NCBI GenBank assembly: GCA_019279435.1
Contig: JAAALK010000285.1
Span: 27,932,371 to 27,996,370 of the forward strand
Reading direction: 5' to 3'
DNA from: Zizania palustris
Taxonomy: Eukaryota > Streptophyta > Magnoliopsida > Poales > Poaceae
Length of the DNA: 64,000 nt
Shown: positions 18,882 to 29,440 of the stretch, in pieces
Layout of the letters: every line of letters starts with the position of its first letter
Numbering within the stretch: the stretch's first letter is position 1
The notes under the pieces: generated by a model
The model's input: the letters and a program-made list of their open reading frames with translations, nothing else
Databases searched by the model: none
What the model was told of the DNA's origin: nothing
Position numbers and translations under genes: made by a program

Positions 18882-20807
18882 TGAGGAGCCATGCTGAATA
18901 GCGTGGGCCTCATGGCTCTTGAAGTGATGAGTCATTGTCAACGATAGTCAAAGAGGACTGAAGAAGAGAGGAGATCTGCTGTTTCATGGGCCGCGTGTGA
19001 CTCAGGTACACGGGCAGCGAGCGACTGTCGGGCAGAGGAGGCTGCGAAGTCGGGCTGGCCCAATCCGGGTGCATGGGCCAGAAGCAGTAGAAGACCCACT
19101 GGGCTGTTGACCAGGACTGACTCAGGTACACGGGCGGTGAGCGATTGCCGGGCTGAGAGAGCTGCGGAGTCGGGCCGGCCCAATCCGGGTACCTGGTGCA
19201 AAGCTGGTGGAGGCTTTGTCAGTTTCGGCGTAAAACTGACAACCATTGATTCTGTATCCGACTGTCCAGAAGAGAAGCCGTAGTCGCTACGAAAACTTAG
19301 CTTCCGGATAAGTCATCTGTAACTCTAGGCCCACAGTCAGTCTGTCGTGTCTGTAAAAATACCTAAGGGCAGTAGAGTCTTTTCCGTTATTTTTGAGTCT
19401 GTAAAAACCCTAAGGGGCAGGTAGAATATTCCTAGTGTTGGGCTGCCTATAAATAGGACCCCAACCCCTAGGGTTTGGACTACCCTTTTGCTGAAAATCA
19501 ATACTCCTCCGTTGGGTCACTTTTGTCTCCCGTTTTCTCTCTCCTGTGTGCGCCGCCAGGACCTATTCCTCCCTGTTCGTGAGTTATTTTGGCTCTAATC
19601 TTTTGGATGCATTTTAGCCTTGGTCTCTGGTGAATTTATTGGTTGCATTTTGTTCGGTTTGGGGAGTTATTGCGCTGGCTATGGGCTGCTGTGTTTATTT
19701 CACGAGAAGAAGCTTCTTCTGTTGCTTCTGTTCTTCACGAACCGAGTACTAGTTCTTGCTGTTGCAAGTAGTACTTCTACTGTAGCTACAGTACTTGCTG
19801 CCAGCTTTTCTACCTTCTACTGTACTGCCTTTTTGATCGAAGCAGTATGGAGTAAATGCCTTTTTGACTGTCTCTGCGAAGTCATTTTTCTTTGTTCGAA
19901 GCCCCTCAGTTCCGTGAGGCAGGCTTCGATCCAACATTTTCAAAGCTGTCGTTCAAACTGTGAATTTCGGTTTTTGTGTCTGAGTTGCTAGCTTCGAAGA
20001 TCTTCCGGTTTGGACAGCATCGCATACTTCGAACAAGCATACTCCGAATCTATCTGTTCGAAGTGCACACTTCGTTTGGCTTCGAAGTTGGGTTCGAAGT
20101 TTGTCTTTTCTGATAGACTTCGCTTGGATTTCTTTGTGGCGTGTCAGCCTTCGATTCTCCCTCCGAAGATTTCACTGTTCGAAGTTTTCTGTTCGAAGGT
20201 TTTTTGCTTCGAAGCTTTCGGTTCAAAGTTGTGTTCGAAGTTTTGTCTTCGAAGTGCTCACTTCGAAGCAGGCTCCGACTTTGTCACTTTGTTCCGAAGC
20301 TCTTGGTTCGAAGCTGTGTTTGAAGCCTTGTCTTCGAAGTACATACTTCGAACCAAGCTCCGGCACTGTTTTACTTCGCTCCGAAGTACACTTCGCTTCT
20401 TACCACTTCGAACTAGGCTAGACAGTGACACCTTCGGCAATTCGGACAGACTCCGTCACCAACCTCCGAAGCAGACCTCGACGTGCGAAGGGGGCTTCGC
20501 CAAGTTCCGAACAGGAGACAAATTTGGACAGTAACTTCTCTTTTCATCTTACACATACTTAGATCATTTCTTTGAGAAGTTTAGGCCTGTTATAACTTGT
20601 TTATCTGCCTAGTTGCACCACTTTAGTTTTACACTGTTTTTCATCAGTTGCTTCTAGGTTAGAAACCTTTAGACTTAGGCCTTCTGTTTATTTTCTGCTG
20701 CGTAGTATTTTTGAGGTGCGTTGGGTATTGGGTACAGGCCATTGATTCGAAAGAATTTTTTAAGGCGCCCATTCACCCCCCCTCTGGTCGCTACTTTCGG
20801 TCCTACA
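18882..20807 (+). repeat. 3' LTR of C2
   Basis: 1926 bp, same ends as the 5' LTR. Differences seen by eye: one missing T near 18994 and six substitutions (two near 19531, then near 20008, 20319, 20487 and 20683). This is about 0.3 percent divergence. Confidence 0.97.
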
Positions 20808-20812
20808 ATGGC
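20808..20812. repeat. Target-site duplication ATGGC, right of C2
   Basis: Follows the final CA of the 3' LTR. The H sequence then continues GCTTTATCCCAAAAGCGCC, matching the uninterrupted copies at 7040 and 8335. Confidence 0.96.
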
Positions 20813-21952
20813 TTTATCCCAAAAGCGCCTAGGAGTCCTATGCTCATCGAGCATCGTCCTGGCCATCTCGACTAGCGTGCGGTTCTTTCGTTCCACAATG
20901 CTGTTCTGTGGGGGAGTGTAAGGTGCAGAAAACTGAATGCTCAAGACCCTGATCACTGCAGAAGCTGACGAACTGAGAGTTCTTGAACTCAGAGCCATTA
21001 TTAGAGTGAATTGCTCGCATCCGACCATTGTTCTCATTCTTCAGCTTCAAAATCTAGTCATGAACAAACTGAAAACCTCATCCTTAGACTCCAAAAAGAA
21101 AACCCATGAGAATCGAGAAAAGTCGTCAACTACCACAATTTTGTACCACTTTCCACCGACTGAGCGTACCCGAGCTAGACCAACAGTGTCCATGTGTAAC
21201 AACTCTCCTGGGTATGAAGTCATCACCTGAGTCATAGGTGAGTGAGAAGAGGAAACCATTTTCCCATGACGACAAGGATGGCAAACTAGATACTTCTTCA
21301 TCTTAAGCTTGGGCAATCCTCAGATAAGGTTCATAGAGCTCAGTTCGACTAGCAGATCGAAGCTCAAATGGCCTAACATCCTATGCCACTTCCAGAGCTT
21401 AGAGGAGGATCCAGCAATCAAACACCGAGAAGGGCCAAAAGAACTCGAGAAGTCAATCCGAAAAACCTTACCGAAGGGTAAAATCTGGCAAACCAAAGAT
21501 CCTCTAGAATCAACAACAGAAGACATGCCCTTCTTAAACCGAACCTCCAAACCATCCTCAAGAAGTTGTGAAATAGAAATCAAATTAAAATTCAAGTTTC
21601 CAACCAAAGCAACAGTCTTCAAAGAGAAATGATCAGAAATGCGAATTGAGCCAATACCATGTACTTTCCCTTGACCACTATTCCCGAAAGTGATGTATTC
21701 CTTGGAGCTGGGGGAAGTGAGGCTAGAGAACCATCTGCGATGTCCCATCATGTTGCGAGAGCATCCTGAATCCATGATCCACACATCCTCCAGTCCTCGA
21801 TCCTGCACGATCAGTGGTCATAAGTGGGAGCAAACGGTCCGACACCAGGTTTAGCAAAAGAGTTAAACCAGTGTCGAGCCATCTACTCAAAAGAACGAAA
21901 GCAGAAAGAATCATAAGAGTCCGAACCAAAACACGACTCAAGGCGCGGTCAT
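20813..21952 (-). repeat. Tandem copy A of the H pol unit, right piece
   Basis: Protease (WIMDSGCSRNMMG), GAG-pre-integrase and first part of integrase of H on the minus strand, homologous to copies B and C. At its right end GGTCAT runs on into authentic gag-tail sequence (CGGTTCTACC) without the AAGATGT filler, so this copy is the one joined to the original upstream gag. The protease motif has N where the other copies have H. A one-base insertion near 20936 disrupts the integrase frame. Confidence 0.9.
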
Positions 21953-23849
21953 CGGTTCTACCTAAAGTCTCAGCCACGAGGTCCAAAGCCATATCCAAAA
22001 TGACTTGGAGCTCTGCCGGAAGGAAAACCACCCACCGGAGCACGGGCACGAAAGCTATCTCCTCTACCACCACCTACATGACACGCCCTAGCCTTAGCCT
22101 CTCTTTGCATCGAGGGACTCTCTGTCTACCACCCTACTGGTTCTGTCTAGCCTCTCTAAGGGAGGTAAGAGTTCTCGTTCTGAGCATCATCTAGCTCCTC
22201 TCTCAAGGCAGCTAGTACCTCCACCTGAGACAAGCAGATCTCACACTCTCTATCAACTTGGAAAGACTTCTTAGTTTTAGCTTGATTAGTTCCAATCTCA
22301 GGGACAAGCAGTTCTCACAAATAGTGGGTGGAACAGATAGTGTCTCAAGCTCAAGCTTAGTCTTCTCTAGCTCAATTCTAACTCTCGCTAACTCGCCCAA
22401 CTACTCATCACTCTTGGCAGTCCAAACAAAGCACGACGACAATGGCATGAGCATCTTTCAGCTCCAATTGAGCGCTCTCAAGCTCAGTGGCCAAAGCGTC
22501 TCTCTCATCTACCCTCTCTGTGTACCTAGACTTCAGAGTCGTTAGGTCACACAACAACACCTCATAGTTAGGGCACTCACTGCTACCACCCAAGCAAGAG
22601 AAAGAAGATAGACTCTTAATCTTGCCATTGGCCATGGCAAGCTCACTCTCAAGCTCATCTATCCTCTTCTTAGCCCCTCTAAGCAATTTCTCCCGATATC
22701 TCAACTCCTAATAGTTCTCTTCTAGTAAATCAATGACTTCTTGTTCATAGGAAGATACCTTTTCATTGTCATCGTCATCAGAGTTGTCGGGGGAGCCCTT
22801 CTCTTCCTTATCCCCAAGAGCCATTGAGCAGACGCTCTTGCGGGATCATCGGCTGTGGTGCGAACGACTCTTCGGCTTGTCCCTGGAGGCCATGAAGCAG
22901 AGGCCCACCGGATCATCCTTGTCCTTCCCCTTCTTGATCATGATCTCCTCATTGCTTGAGCTCAATGAAGAGGAAGAAGACGATGATCTCTTGGAGTAGC
23001 TTCTCTCCATCTCAGCGAAGAAAGCCTTGTCTCACTTCTTGTTCCCACACCGGTAATCCTTCAGGACCTTTCAGAAGAACTTGGTTTTTGGCTTGCCCTT
23101 TGTGAAGGTGTAGCTGTCGTGGTGCTTGAATGAGTCGTAGGAGCCATCACCGGTGCCTTTCTTGTGACTGTTCAGCTTGGGGCAGTCGGCGATGAAGTGA
23201 CCTGGATCACCACACTCAAAGCATCAGGATTTTGTGCCGTGTCTTTTGAACATTCGTTTATCTTAAACACGACGCATCCGATTGTTAAAAAGACACAGAT
23301 CATCATCTCCTAACGAATCAAGCTGGTCCTCAGTGATAGACATCAAGGAGAACGCAACACAACTCAAAGAGGAGGAGTCAGCAGAAGGTGTCGCAAGGGC
23401 TAGGGTTTTTGAGCCTGAACCAGTGAGATTTGATCTCAACTGGATATCAACCTATGCGGCCTTGAGCTTACTGAAAAGCTCTGCGATAGTCAAGGTATCG
23501 TAAGAGGTGATCTCAATGATAGAGGATTGATCTCCCAGATCATAGTGTCCAAGGTATGAAGAACCTTGAGCACCTACTCATGATCTGAGACCAGCTGAAC
23601 TCCATCGGCCTTGTTGGCCCGAAGCTTGTTGATGATCGATTGAAAACGACCAAACAGATTCACCAGACTTCTATGTGAAATTTTCATATTCACACCGGTA
23701 GGTCTGATAGAGCCGAGCCTTGACCTGGGCTGTCCCCTCATGGTGTGCCTGGAGGGTAGCCCAGATCTCTCTAGAAGTGCTGAGATGGCTGACACGCTCA
23801 AACTCAATGGGACCTAGAACCGGTTAAGATATGGAAAAAACCTAACCAG
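21953..23849 (-). pseudogene. H gag, heavily mutated
   Basis: The minus strand reads as a decayed C2-like Gag: UBN2 pieces near 23480-23830 (LFGRFQSIINKLRANKADG), a disrupted zinc-knuckle region near 23200, an acidic serine-rich stretch near 22950, a coiled-coil segment (22408-22704, YREKLLRGAKKRIDELESEL) and the tail near 22000-22200. The frame change at LRWRY (22212) and the TGA before pol match C2. The first 80 or so codons are missing: the leader CTTAACCGGTTCT joins directly to the codons for GPIEFERVSHL. Several stops make it non-functional. Confidence 0.85.
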
Positions 23850-23861
23850 ACTCTGATACCA
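23850..23861 (-). other. Primer-binding site of H
   Basis: TGGTATCAGAGT on the minus strand, one mismatch from the C2 primer site, two bases inside the LTR end. Confidence 0.88.
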
Positions 23862-23863
23862 CT

Positions 23864-25502
23864 TGTAGGACCGAGGGTAGCGACTAGAGGGGGGGAGTGA
23901 ATGGGCGCCAAAAAATTCTTTCGAATCAATGGCCTTCTCCCAACACCCAACGCACCTCAATAGACAAACAACATAGCCAAACCAAAACACAAGTTCTAAA
24001 ATGATCTAGCCTGAAAAACGATCGGTGTCCTAATTGAAAAGACACCAACAAAGTGCTTAAAGACAGACTAACATGATATTTAATTCATTGGCATTTAATC
24101 AGACAAAATAAATGTAGATGATAAACTGTGCTCACATATAGTTTTAAATGCATACAACCATTTGATCTGATAGAATAAATGCAGATGAAGAGATAGCGCT
24201 CACAGATGATTAAAGATGCACTAAGGAGATAGATATATTAATTACTAATCACAGAGCAATCTAAAAATAAAAATACTGAGCAAATGAACATGTCCCAGAA
24301 TATTCAAAAACTACAAATGCATTTCTACTAGAAATAAAACACAGAATATTCAGGATCAAATTCATTGCCGTGCACGAGAATCGAAGCAAGAGATTATTGT
24401 TTGTATTGAGTGCTGGTGTTGTACTAGTTGTTCCTATAGCAGTGCTACAGCTGTGCCTCCACGTGATGTACAGAGCTACGCACACCACAAGACTTCAGGC
24501 TTCTCTCCTGCCGATGTAGCTTCATGGCCTAGGCGAAGGCTTTGGACAACCTGACGTGCTGTCTTCATGTTGTGAAGCCTCCAAGAAATCAAACGCGTGC
24601 CATGAAGCTGCAATTGGCCGGTGGCTGTTCAGAAAACCGGCTGAGGCAGGGAAACGGGAGCAGTCTCGGTCAGGGTCCAAGCGCTAGCACGTGAATCAAT
24701 GAGACGACGTGAAAAACTCTGGCCAGCGAAGTAGCACACGGTGCAAAAATCACTACAGTGTGCTCACGAAAATGGCGACAGCGACGCTAACGAAAGAACA
24801 GGGGAATGAACAGGAAAAACTTGAGGAAAGTGAAAACTTGAACTCTGATTTTTCAATTAGGTGAGTTAACCCTAACCCTAGGGATTGTGGCCTATTTATA
24901 GGCAGCCCAATAAATGGGAAAAGATAGATTTACCCATAGGATATTTTACACAGACGCAAAAATAAACTGAAAAGACCAACATGCCCTTAGTTTTTTACAT
25001 ACTCGACTAACACAAATTGTGGGCCTAAAAGGCAAAATAGTAAAATCCTAAAGAAAGATAACTTGTCCTGATACGGAGCTTTCGTAGCAGCTACAGCTTC
25101 GCTTCAGGATGGCTCGATCATAGATTAGCGGTCTGGATTGGGCGTCGGTTTTGCGCCAAAACCGACAAAGCGTCCACCGTCTTCGCACCGGTTACCCAGA
25201 TTGGGCTGGCCCGATTACGTGACTCCCTCAGCCCGGCAATCGCTTGTCGCCCGTGTACCTGACTCAATCCCGGTCAACATACCAGTGGATCCCCTGCCGC
25301 TCCTAGCCCATGTACTTGGATTGGGCTAGCCCAACTCCACATCCCCTCTGCCCGGCAGTCGCTCGCCACCAGTGTACCTGAGTCACACGCGGCCCAAACA
25401 CAACAAGTCTCGTCTTCTCTTCTCTTCTCTCATTGTCATCCGTTGACAATCACACATCATTTCTGGAGCCATGAGGCCCATGATCTTCATCATGGCTCCT
25501 CA
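23864..25502 (-). repeat. 5' LTR of H (1639 bp)
   Basis: On the minus strand it starts TGAGGAGCCATGATG and ends TCGGTCCTACA. The TATA box TATAAATAG is at 24892-24900 (minus strand), in the same GGCTGCCTATAAATAGG context as C2. The termini and promoter match the C2 LTR, but the middle differs and lacks its TTCGAA cluster. H and C2 are therefore related subfamilies. Confidence 0.92.
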
Positions 25503-25860
25503 CCTTCGTCTTCATCTGCAGCAAGTGAGCCCCTTGAACGGAAGCTAAAGATGATCCAAGCGGCGACAACGATGATGAAGTCCTCCGGGACTCGCTACTG
25601 AGAGATCTCCGGGCATGTCGCCGAGATCGGAGTCCTTCGACACCTCGAAGCCGTTAGGGTTTCTATTGCTCCAGTGGGAGGTTCGACGACTACAGGCTTC
25701 ACCGACGAAGACTTGTTGCGTCCTTCTTTGGATGTGGCTTCTGCCAAGGCTTGGATCGATGAGGCTCGTCGGTAGAAGCAAGCTCAGACGAAGCCTTCGG
25801 CTCCAACTCCACCAGATCCACCAACTGACCCACGGGTCTAGCTCGTAGGGCGCTTAGATA
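25503..25860 (+). pseudogene. 3' end of the antisense gene of G2
   Basis: The plus strand reads KLKMIQAATTMMKSSGTRY, then GHVAEIG and APVGGSTTTGFTDEDLLRPS, ending near ACCCACGGGTCTAG. The first part matches the end of the GX antisense gene at about 39630-39710 (KIIQAAAKTMKTVGTRYGQI). It runs opposite to gag and pol of G2. The upstream exons were separated by the H insertion at 25502. An in-frame stop follows GTRY. A polyadenylation-like TTAATGAATGTAAAG follows at about 25893. Function unknown. Confidence 0.7.
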
Positions 25861-26087
25861 TGTATAAGAAGTCTTGTAAAGCCCTTTTATCTTAATGAAT
25901 GTAAAGTTTATAAATGAGAAGTCTTTGCTTGGATGTTTATTTTTAGGTTTTGTTATATACTTCGGAGCCTGACCTCGAAGTATTGGAGCTTAACGAAGGG
26001 CTTCACCAGTAGTGGGCTATCCTCGAAAGCTTAAGGCCTTACCGGCGTTTTTGTTTTTCTGTTCCTTGAGGGGAACAAGGGGAAATA

Positions 26088-26388
26088 ACACTTGATATTC
26101 AAAGTGAAGTCCTAGCTTATATTAAAGAAGAGGATAAAGAAGTAGCATCTTCATCCTCAGAGCATGTAGATTGGTCTGACTCGGAGTACCAAGTCGAAGA
26201 CCCAACGGAGGCTAGCTCCGAAAGACTTCTGTCCTAGGCTGAACTTCAAGAAGAGCAGAAGAAGCTACAACCTTCGAAGAAGAAAGGCACTCGGACTAAG
26301 AGGAATGTTTTGAGAACTCCATGCTCCGTAGACCGAAGTAGTCCTAGAAGTAGCTCTAGAGGTCAGAGCGGTCTCCGTTTTATTTAGG
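26088..26388 (+). pseudogene. Second antisense ORF of G2, remnant
   Basis: The plus strand is open for about 100 codons apart from one TAG near 26237. It is acidic first (ASSSSEHVDWSDSEYQVED), then basic (KKKGTRTKRNVLRTP, RSSSRGQSGLRF), and stops in TTTATTTAGGCTTAGA. The end of this sequence resembles the minus-strand ORF of G3 near 50450-50520 (CTTTTTCTTAGGCTTAGA). I do not recognise the protein. It may be a separate exon of the antisense gene. Confidence 0.45.
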
Positions 26389-26751
26389 CTTAGACCAGAA
26401 TTTTTCTTAATGTAATATGATTACTTAATTAATATAATTTGTTTCAGAAGCATCACTTGATTGTTCCTTATTTCCCTGCCGCTCCTTATGGGTGGGGGAC
26501 CATACGCAATGCGATAGGGTCCGTCGGACACAATGATTGATATAACAACCTGATGCTTCACATAACACTTGGTAATCATAATCTACTCTTTCGTAGAGTT
26601 CTTAGAACTGTACGTTCGTATTGTGATGTATATAAATTTCGGAACTAAATCTATACTTGTAATCTCCGATAATAGTCCCTTAGGACTTTAAGAAGTGTTT
26701 CATTGGGTCGGAGCCGTGAAACCTTATTGCTTGGTCGCCTACGACTCTTTT

Positions 26752-27125
26752 ACAGATGCTTTGAATCCGCGGGCCGAAAAACTGTTGTTTTAAAGTCCTT
26801 AGACTCTTCTATGGATCCTAACAAGCCGAAACCTAGAATCCGTAGGCTTTGGCTACCTTCGGCTCTTTTACAGATGCTTTGAACCTGGAGGCTGGAAATA
26901 TGTTCTTTTAAAGTCCTTAGACTCTTCTACAGATCCTAACAAGTCAGAGCCTAGAATCCGTATACTTTGGCCACCTTCGACTCTTTTACAGATGCTTCGA
27001 ACCTGGAGGTTGGAAATTTGTTCTCTTAAAGTCCTTAGACTCTTCTACGGATCCTAACAAGCCGGAGCCTGGAATTCGTAGGCTTTGGCCACCTTCAACT
27101 CCTTTACAGAATCCTTGAACCAATG
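26752..27125 (-). repeat. 118-bp tandem repeat, three units plus a partial one
   Basis: The phrase ACAGATGCTT begins at 26752, 26870 and 26988, and a variant at 27106, giving an exact 118-base period. Units share AAAGTCCTTAGACTCTTC and GATCCTAACAAG. It lies between the end of pol and the antisense ORFs of G2. Unit divergence is about 10 percent by eye. Confidence 0.92.
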
Positions 27126-27294
27126 GTTCAAAGGCCATTTGCTGGGTTCCGATGAAAGATGCTTATCTCCGCAAGTATCTTCGTTCCCCTGATGCGTCCA
27201 CTAGGGGTAAGGAATATTTGAAGAGTAATCATAATTCGAACCTCCATCTTTATTTAACTCAGAAAGATACTTTACAATTGATTACAAGGAGCCC

Positions 27295-28400
27295 CTAAGT
27301 GTAATAACGTTTAAGGTGCTCCGCATGCCATCCATGCTTCAACTCTTCCCCTTCGAAATTAGCTAACTTAAACGACCCAGGGCACCCTGAGCGTAGGATA
27401 ATATATGGTCCTTCCCATTTGTTTCCTAGCTTCCCCGGAGCAATTACACTTCGCAGCACCAAATGACCTGGTCTAAGCTCATTCACTTTTATCTTCGAGT
27501 CATACCATGCCTTCGTTTGGTCTTGGTACTTCGTCATATTGGCGACAGCTCGAAGCCTTGTTTCTTCTAACAAGTCTAGCGAAGTGTTTCTTTCATCATC
27601 ATCCCTAGGCTTCGTTACGCGAAGGGATCCACCTTTAAGCTCCGTAGGAGTCATGGCCTCATCTCCGAATAACAGCCTAAATGGGGTGAAGCCCGTGGAC
27701 CTAGCTTGAGTGGTCCGAATGGACTATAAAATCTTAGGAAGTTCTTCGGTCCATAGCCCCTTAGCTAACCAAACAATCCTTTGATTCAAACCGGAGAGAA
27801 TATTTCCATTTGCCTGCTCGACGGCTCCATTGGATTGGGGGTGACGAATAGTTGTGAAGCATAACTTGATGCCCAGGCCTTCGCAAAACTCTTTAAAAGG
27901 CTCGACTTCAAATTGAGTGCCGTTATCAACAGTTAACTCCCTAGGCACTCTAAACCTGCAAATGATATTCTTCTAAAAGAATTTTTGTACATTTCTTGAA
28001 GTGATAGCAGTTAGGGGCTCGTAGAAAAATATTCGATTGCTACAACCGCAAACTTCAAGCTGCCTTTTGCCATTGGAAAAGGGCCGATGAGATCCATTCC
28101 CCATCGCGCCTTTGGACATACCGGAGCAATAACTTGAAGAGGTTTCGGTGGACGATGGCTCTGCCTACCCATCCACTAGCACCCTTGGCTGGTCCGAACC
28201 AATTCTTCTGCATCTCTTATAATTGTCGGCCAATAAAGCCCCTGGCGAAGTGTCTTTCCTGCTAGAGCATGAGGGGCTAGATGGCTGCCGCACAGGCCTT
28301 CGTGAATCTCCCGAAGTATATCTTGGCCTTCGAGTTGTGAGATGCACCGGAGTAGGGGAGAACAAACTCCGGTTTTATAAAGTATTCCATTGACAAGATC
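27295..28400 (-). pseudogene. G2 integrase
   Basis: The minus strand encodes the zinc-binding/linker part (DAEELVRTSQGC, stop, WMGRQSHRPPKPLQVIAP), the start of the core (RWGMDLIGPFP), the second catalytic block (TVDNGTQFEVEPFKEFC, HPQSNGAVEQANG) and the C-terminal domain (DQTKAWYDSKIKVNELRPGH, KLGNKWEGPYII, LKRYYT stop at 27295). Stops near 28170 and 27725 and frame changes near 28000 make it inactive. The catalytic D and the E of VEQAN are visible. It would have inserted the element DNA. Confidence 0.88.
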
Positions 28401-28679
28401 ATAATTTCAAGCCTTTGCTTGGAGCCTTCGGAAATCTGGACCTTTTAACGAAGCCGCATTGTTTTGCAAAACATCTAAAATTGGAGTCTGCCAATCGGCG
28501 ACTAGAATGCAAAGGACCTCTGCGGAGGGTAGTTGATGCATCGTAGGCTTGATAAGTTCATAAAAAGCGCCCTCTGGGACGTCCAATGCTCCGGCTGCAG
28601 CCTTTGCTAGGATATCTACAAGTTGATTATCCCGTGGAGGGATGCTTCAAATATAAATTCCTTTAAACAATGCTTCGGT

Positions 28680-29440
28680 CTTGCGGATTTCTTCTAAATA
28701 CTTTGCAAGATGTGGATTCCAGGCTTGGAAGCTCTTGTCAACATGCCCTGCGACGACTTGGGAATCTGTTTTTATTATAATTCTTGTTGCTCCAAGTGCT
28801 CTTGCCTTTCAGAGGCCTAGCAGGATCCCTTCATATTCTGCAATATTGTTAGTGGTCTTAAAATTGAGCCTCACAGAATACATGGCCTTCTGTCCTGACG
28901 GTGATATTACTACAGCTCCAGCTCCGGCACCAGATGCCTGATAGGCTCCGTCAGAAAATATTGTCCAGATACCTTCGGAGGTTTCTTCCGGAGCCCAAAC
29001 TGCGGATGGAGTCCACTCGGCCATGAAGTCAGCTATGACTTGGGACTTGATAGCTATTCTTGCCATGAAGGAAATACCGATGGGGCCTAGCTCGATACCC
29101 ATTTTTCCAATCCTACTAATAGAGTCTTTGCTTCGAAGCATATCACCAAGGGGATACGAGGTAGGGACAATCAGATTATATGCTAAGAAGTAATACCTTA
29201 GCTTCTGCGAGGCCATTACCAAAGCATAAAGAAATTTTTCGAGCTCAGAGTATCTTGTCTTTGCTTCGGAAAAAGCTTCTGAGACGAAGTATACTGGGTT
29301 CTGCACTAGTTTTCCTTTAAGTTCTATTTCCCTGACCAGCACTACACTTACTGCAAAGCCCATTGCTGCAAGATAAAGTAGGAGAGTTTCTTTTGGGAGG
29401 GGCACAGTAAATGTTGATAGATTTCAAAGACAATATTTAA
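28680..29440 (-). pseudogene. G2 dual RNase H (retroviral plus archaeal type)
   Basis: The main open frame (28809-29405) holds an RNase H after the reverse transcriptase (YLAAMGFAVSVVLVREIE, YFVSEAFSEAKTRYSELEK, ALVMASQKLRYYF), a linker (KSQVIADFMAEW), then a second RNase H (WTIFSDGAYQASGAGAGAVV, TNNIAEYEGILLGL). The latter continues in another frame to IIIKTDSQVVAGHV near 28750. The second copy is of the archaeal type known from Tat elements. A stop separates the two halves of the second domain. Confidence 0.82.

Larger units (their letters stand above)
9629..20807 (+). mobile_element. Full-length young Sirevirus-like copia element C2 (11,179 bp)
   Basis: Complete LTR retrotransposon: 1927-bp 5' LTR, primer-binding site, split gag, pol in the copia order (protease, integrase, reverse transcriptase, RNase H), about 1.3 kb of non-coding sequence with several G-rich tracts, polypurine tract and 1926-bp 3' LTR. 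It is flanked by ATGGC on both sides. The LTRs differ at about six substitutions and one indel by eye. The gag with a coiled coil and two zinc knuckles, the TGGTATCAGAGC primer site and repeated AAGGGGGAG tracts fit the Sirevirus lineage. It interrupts the integrase of H. Confidence 0.97.
6050..25502 (-). mobile_element. Copia (Sirevirus-like) element H, split by C2 and cut by G1
   Basis: Minus-strand copia element. Its 5' LTR is at 23864-25502, then primer site, gag, protease and integrase down to 20808, where C2 (9629-20807) interrupts it. It resumes at 9628 and ends at 6050 in the reverse transcriptase, where G1 has inserted. Joining across C2 restores the integrase frame (AKAMNM...YLAN), with ATGGC present on both sides. 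The remaining RT, RNase H and 3' LTR lie to the left of the window. The segment from the gag end to the early integrase is present three times in tandem. The right flank CCTTC (25503-25507) should be its target duplication in G2. Confidence 0.9.

Noticed and set aside
26752..27125. CRISPR-like array
   Set aside because: Units are 118-bp contiguous tandem repeats with no unique spacers, in a eukaryotic retroelement.
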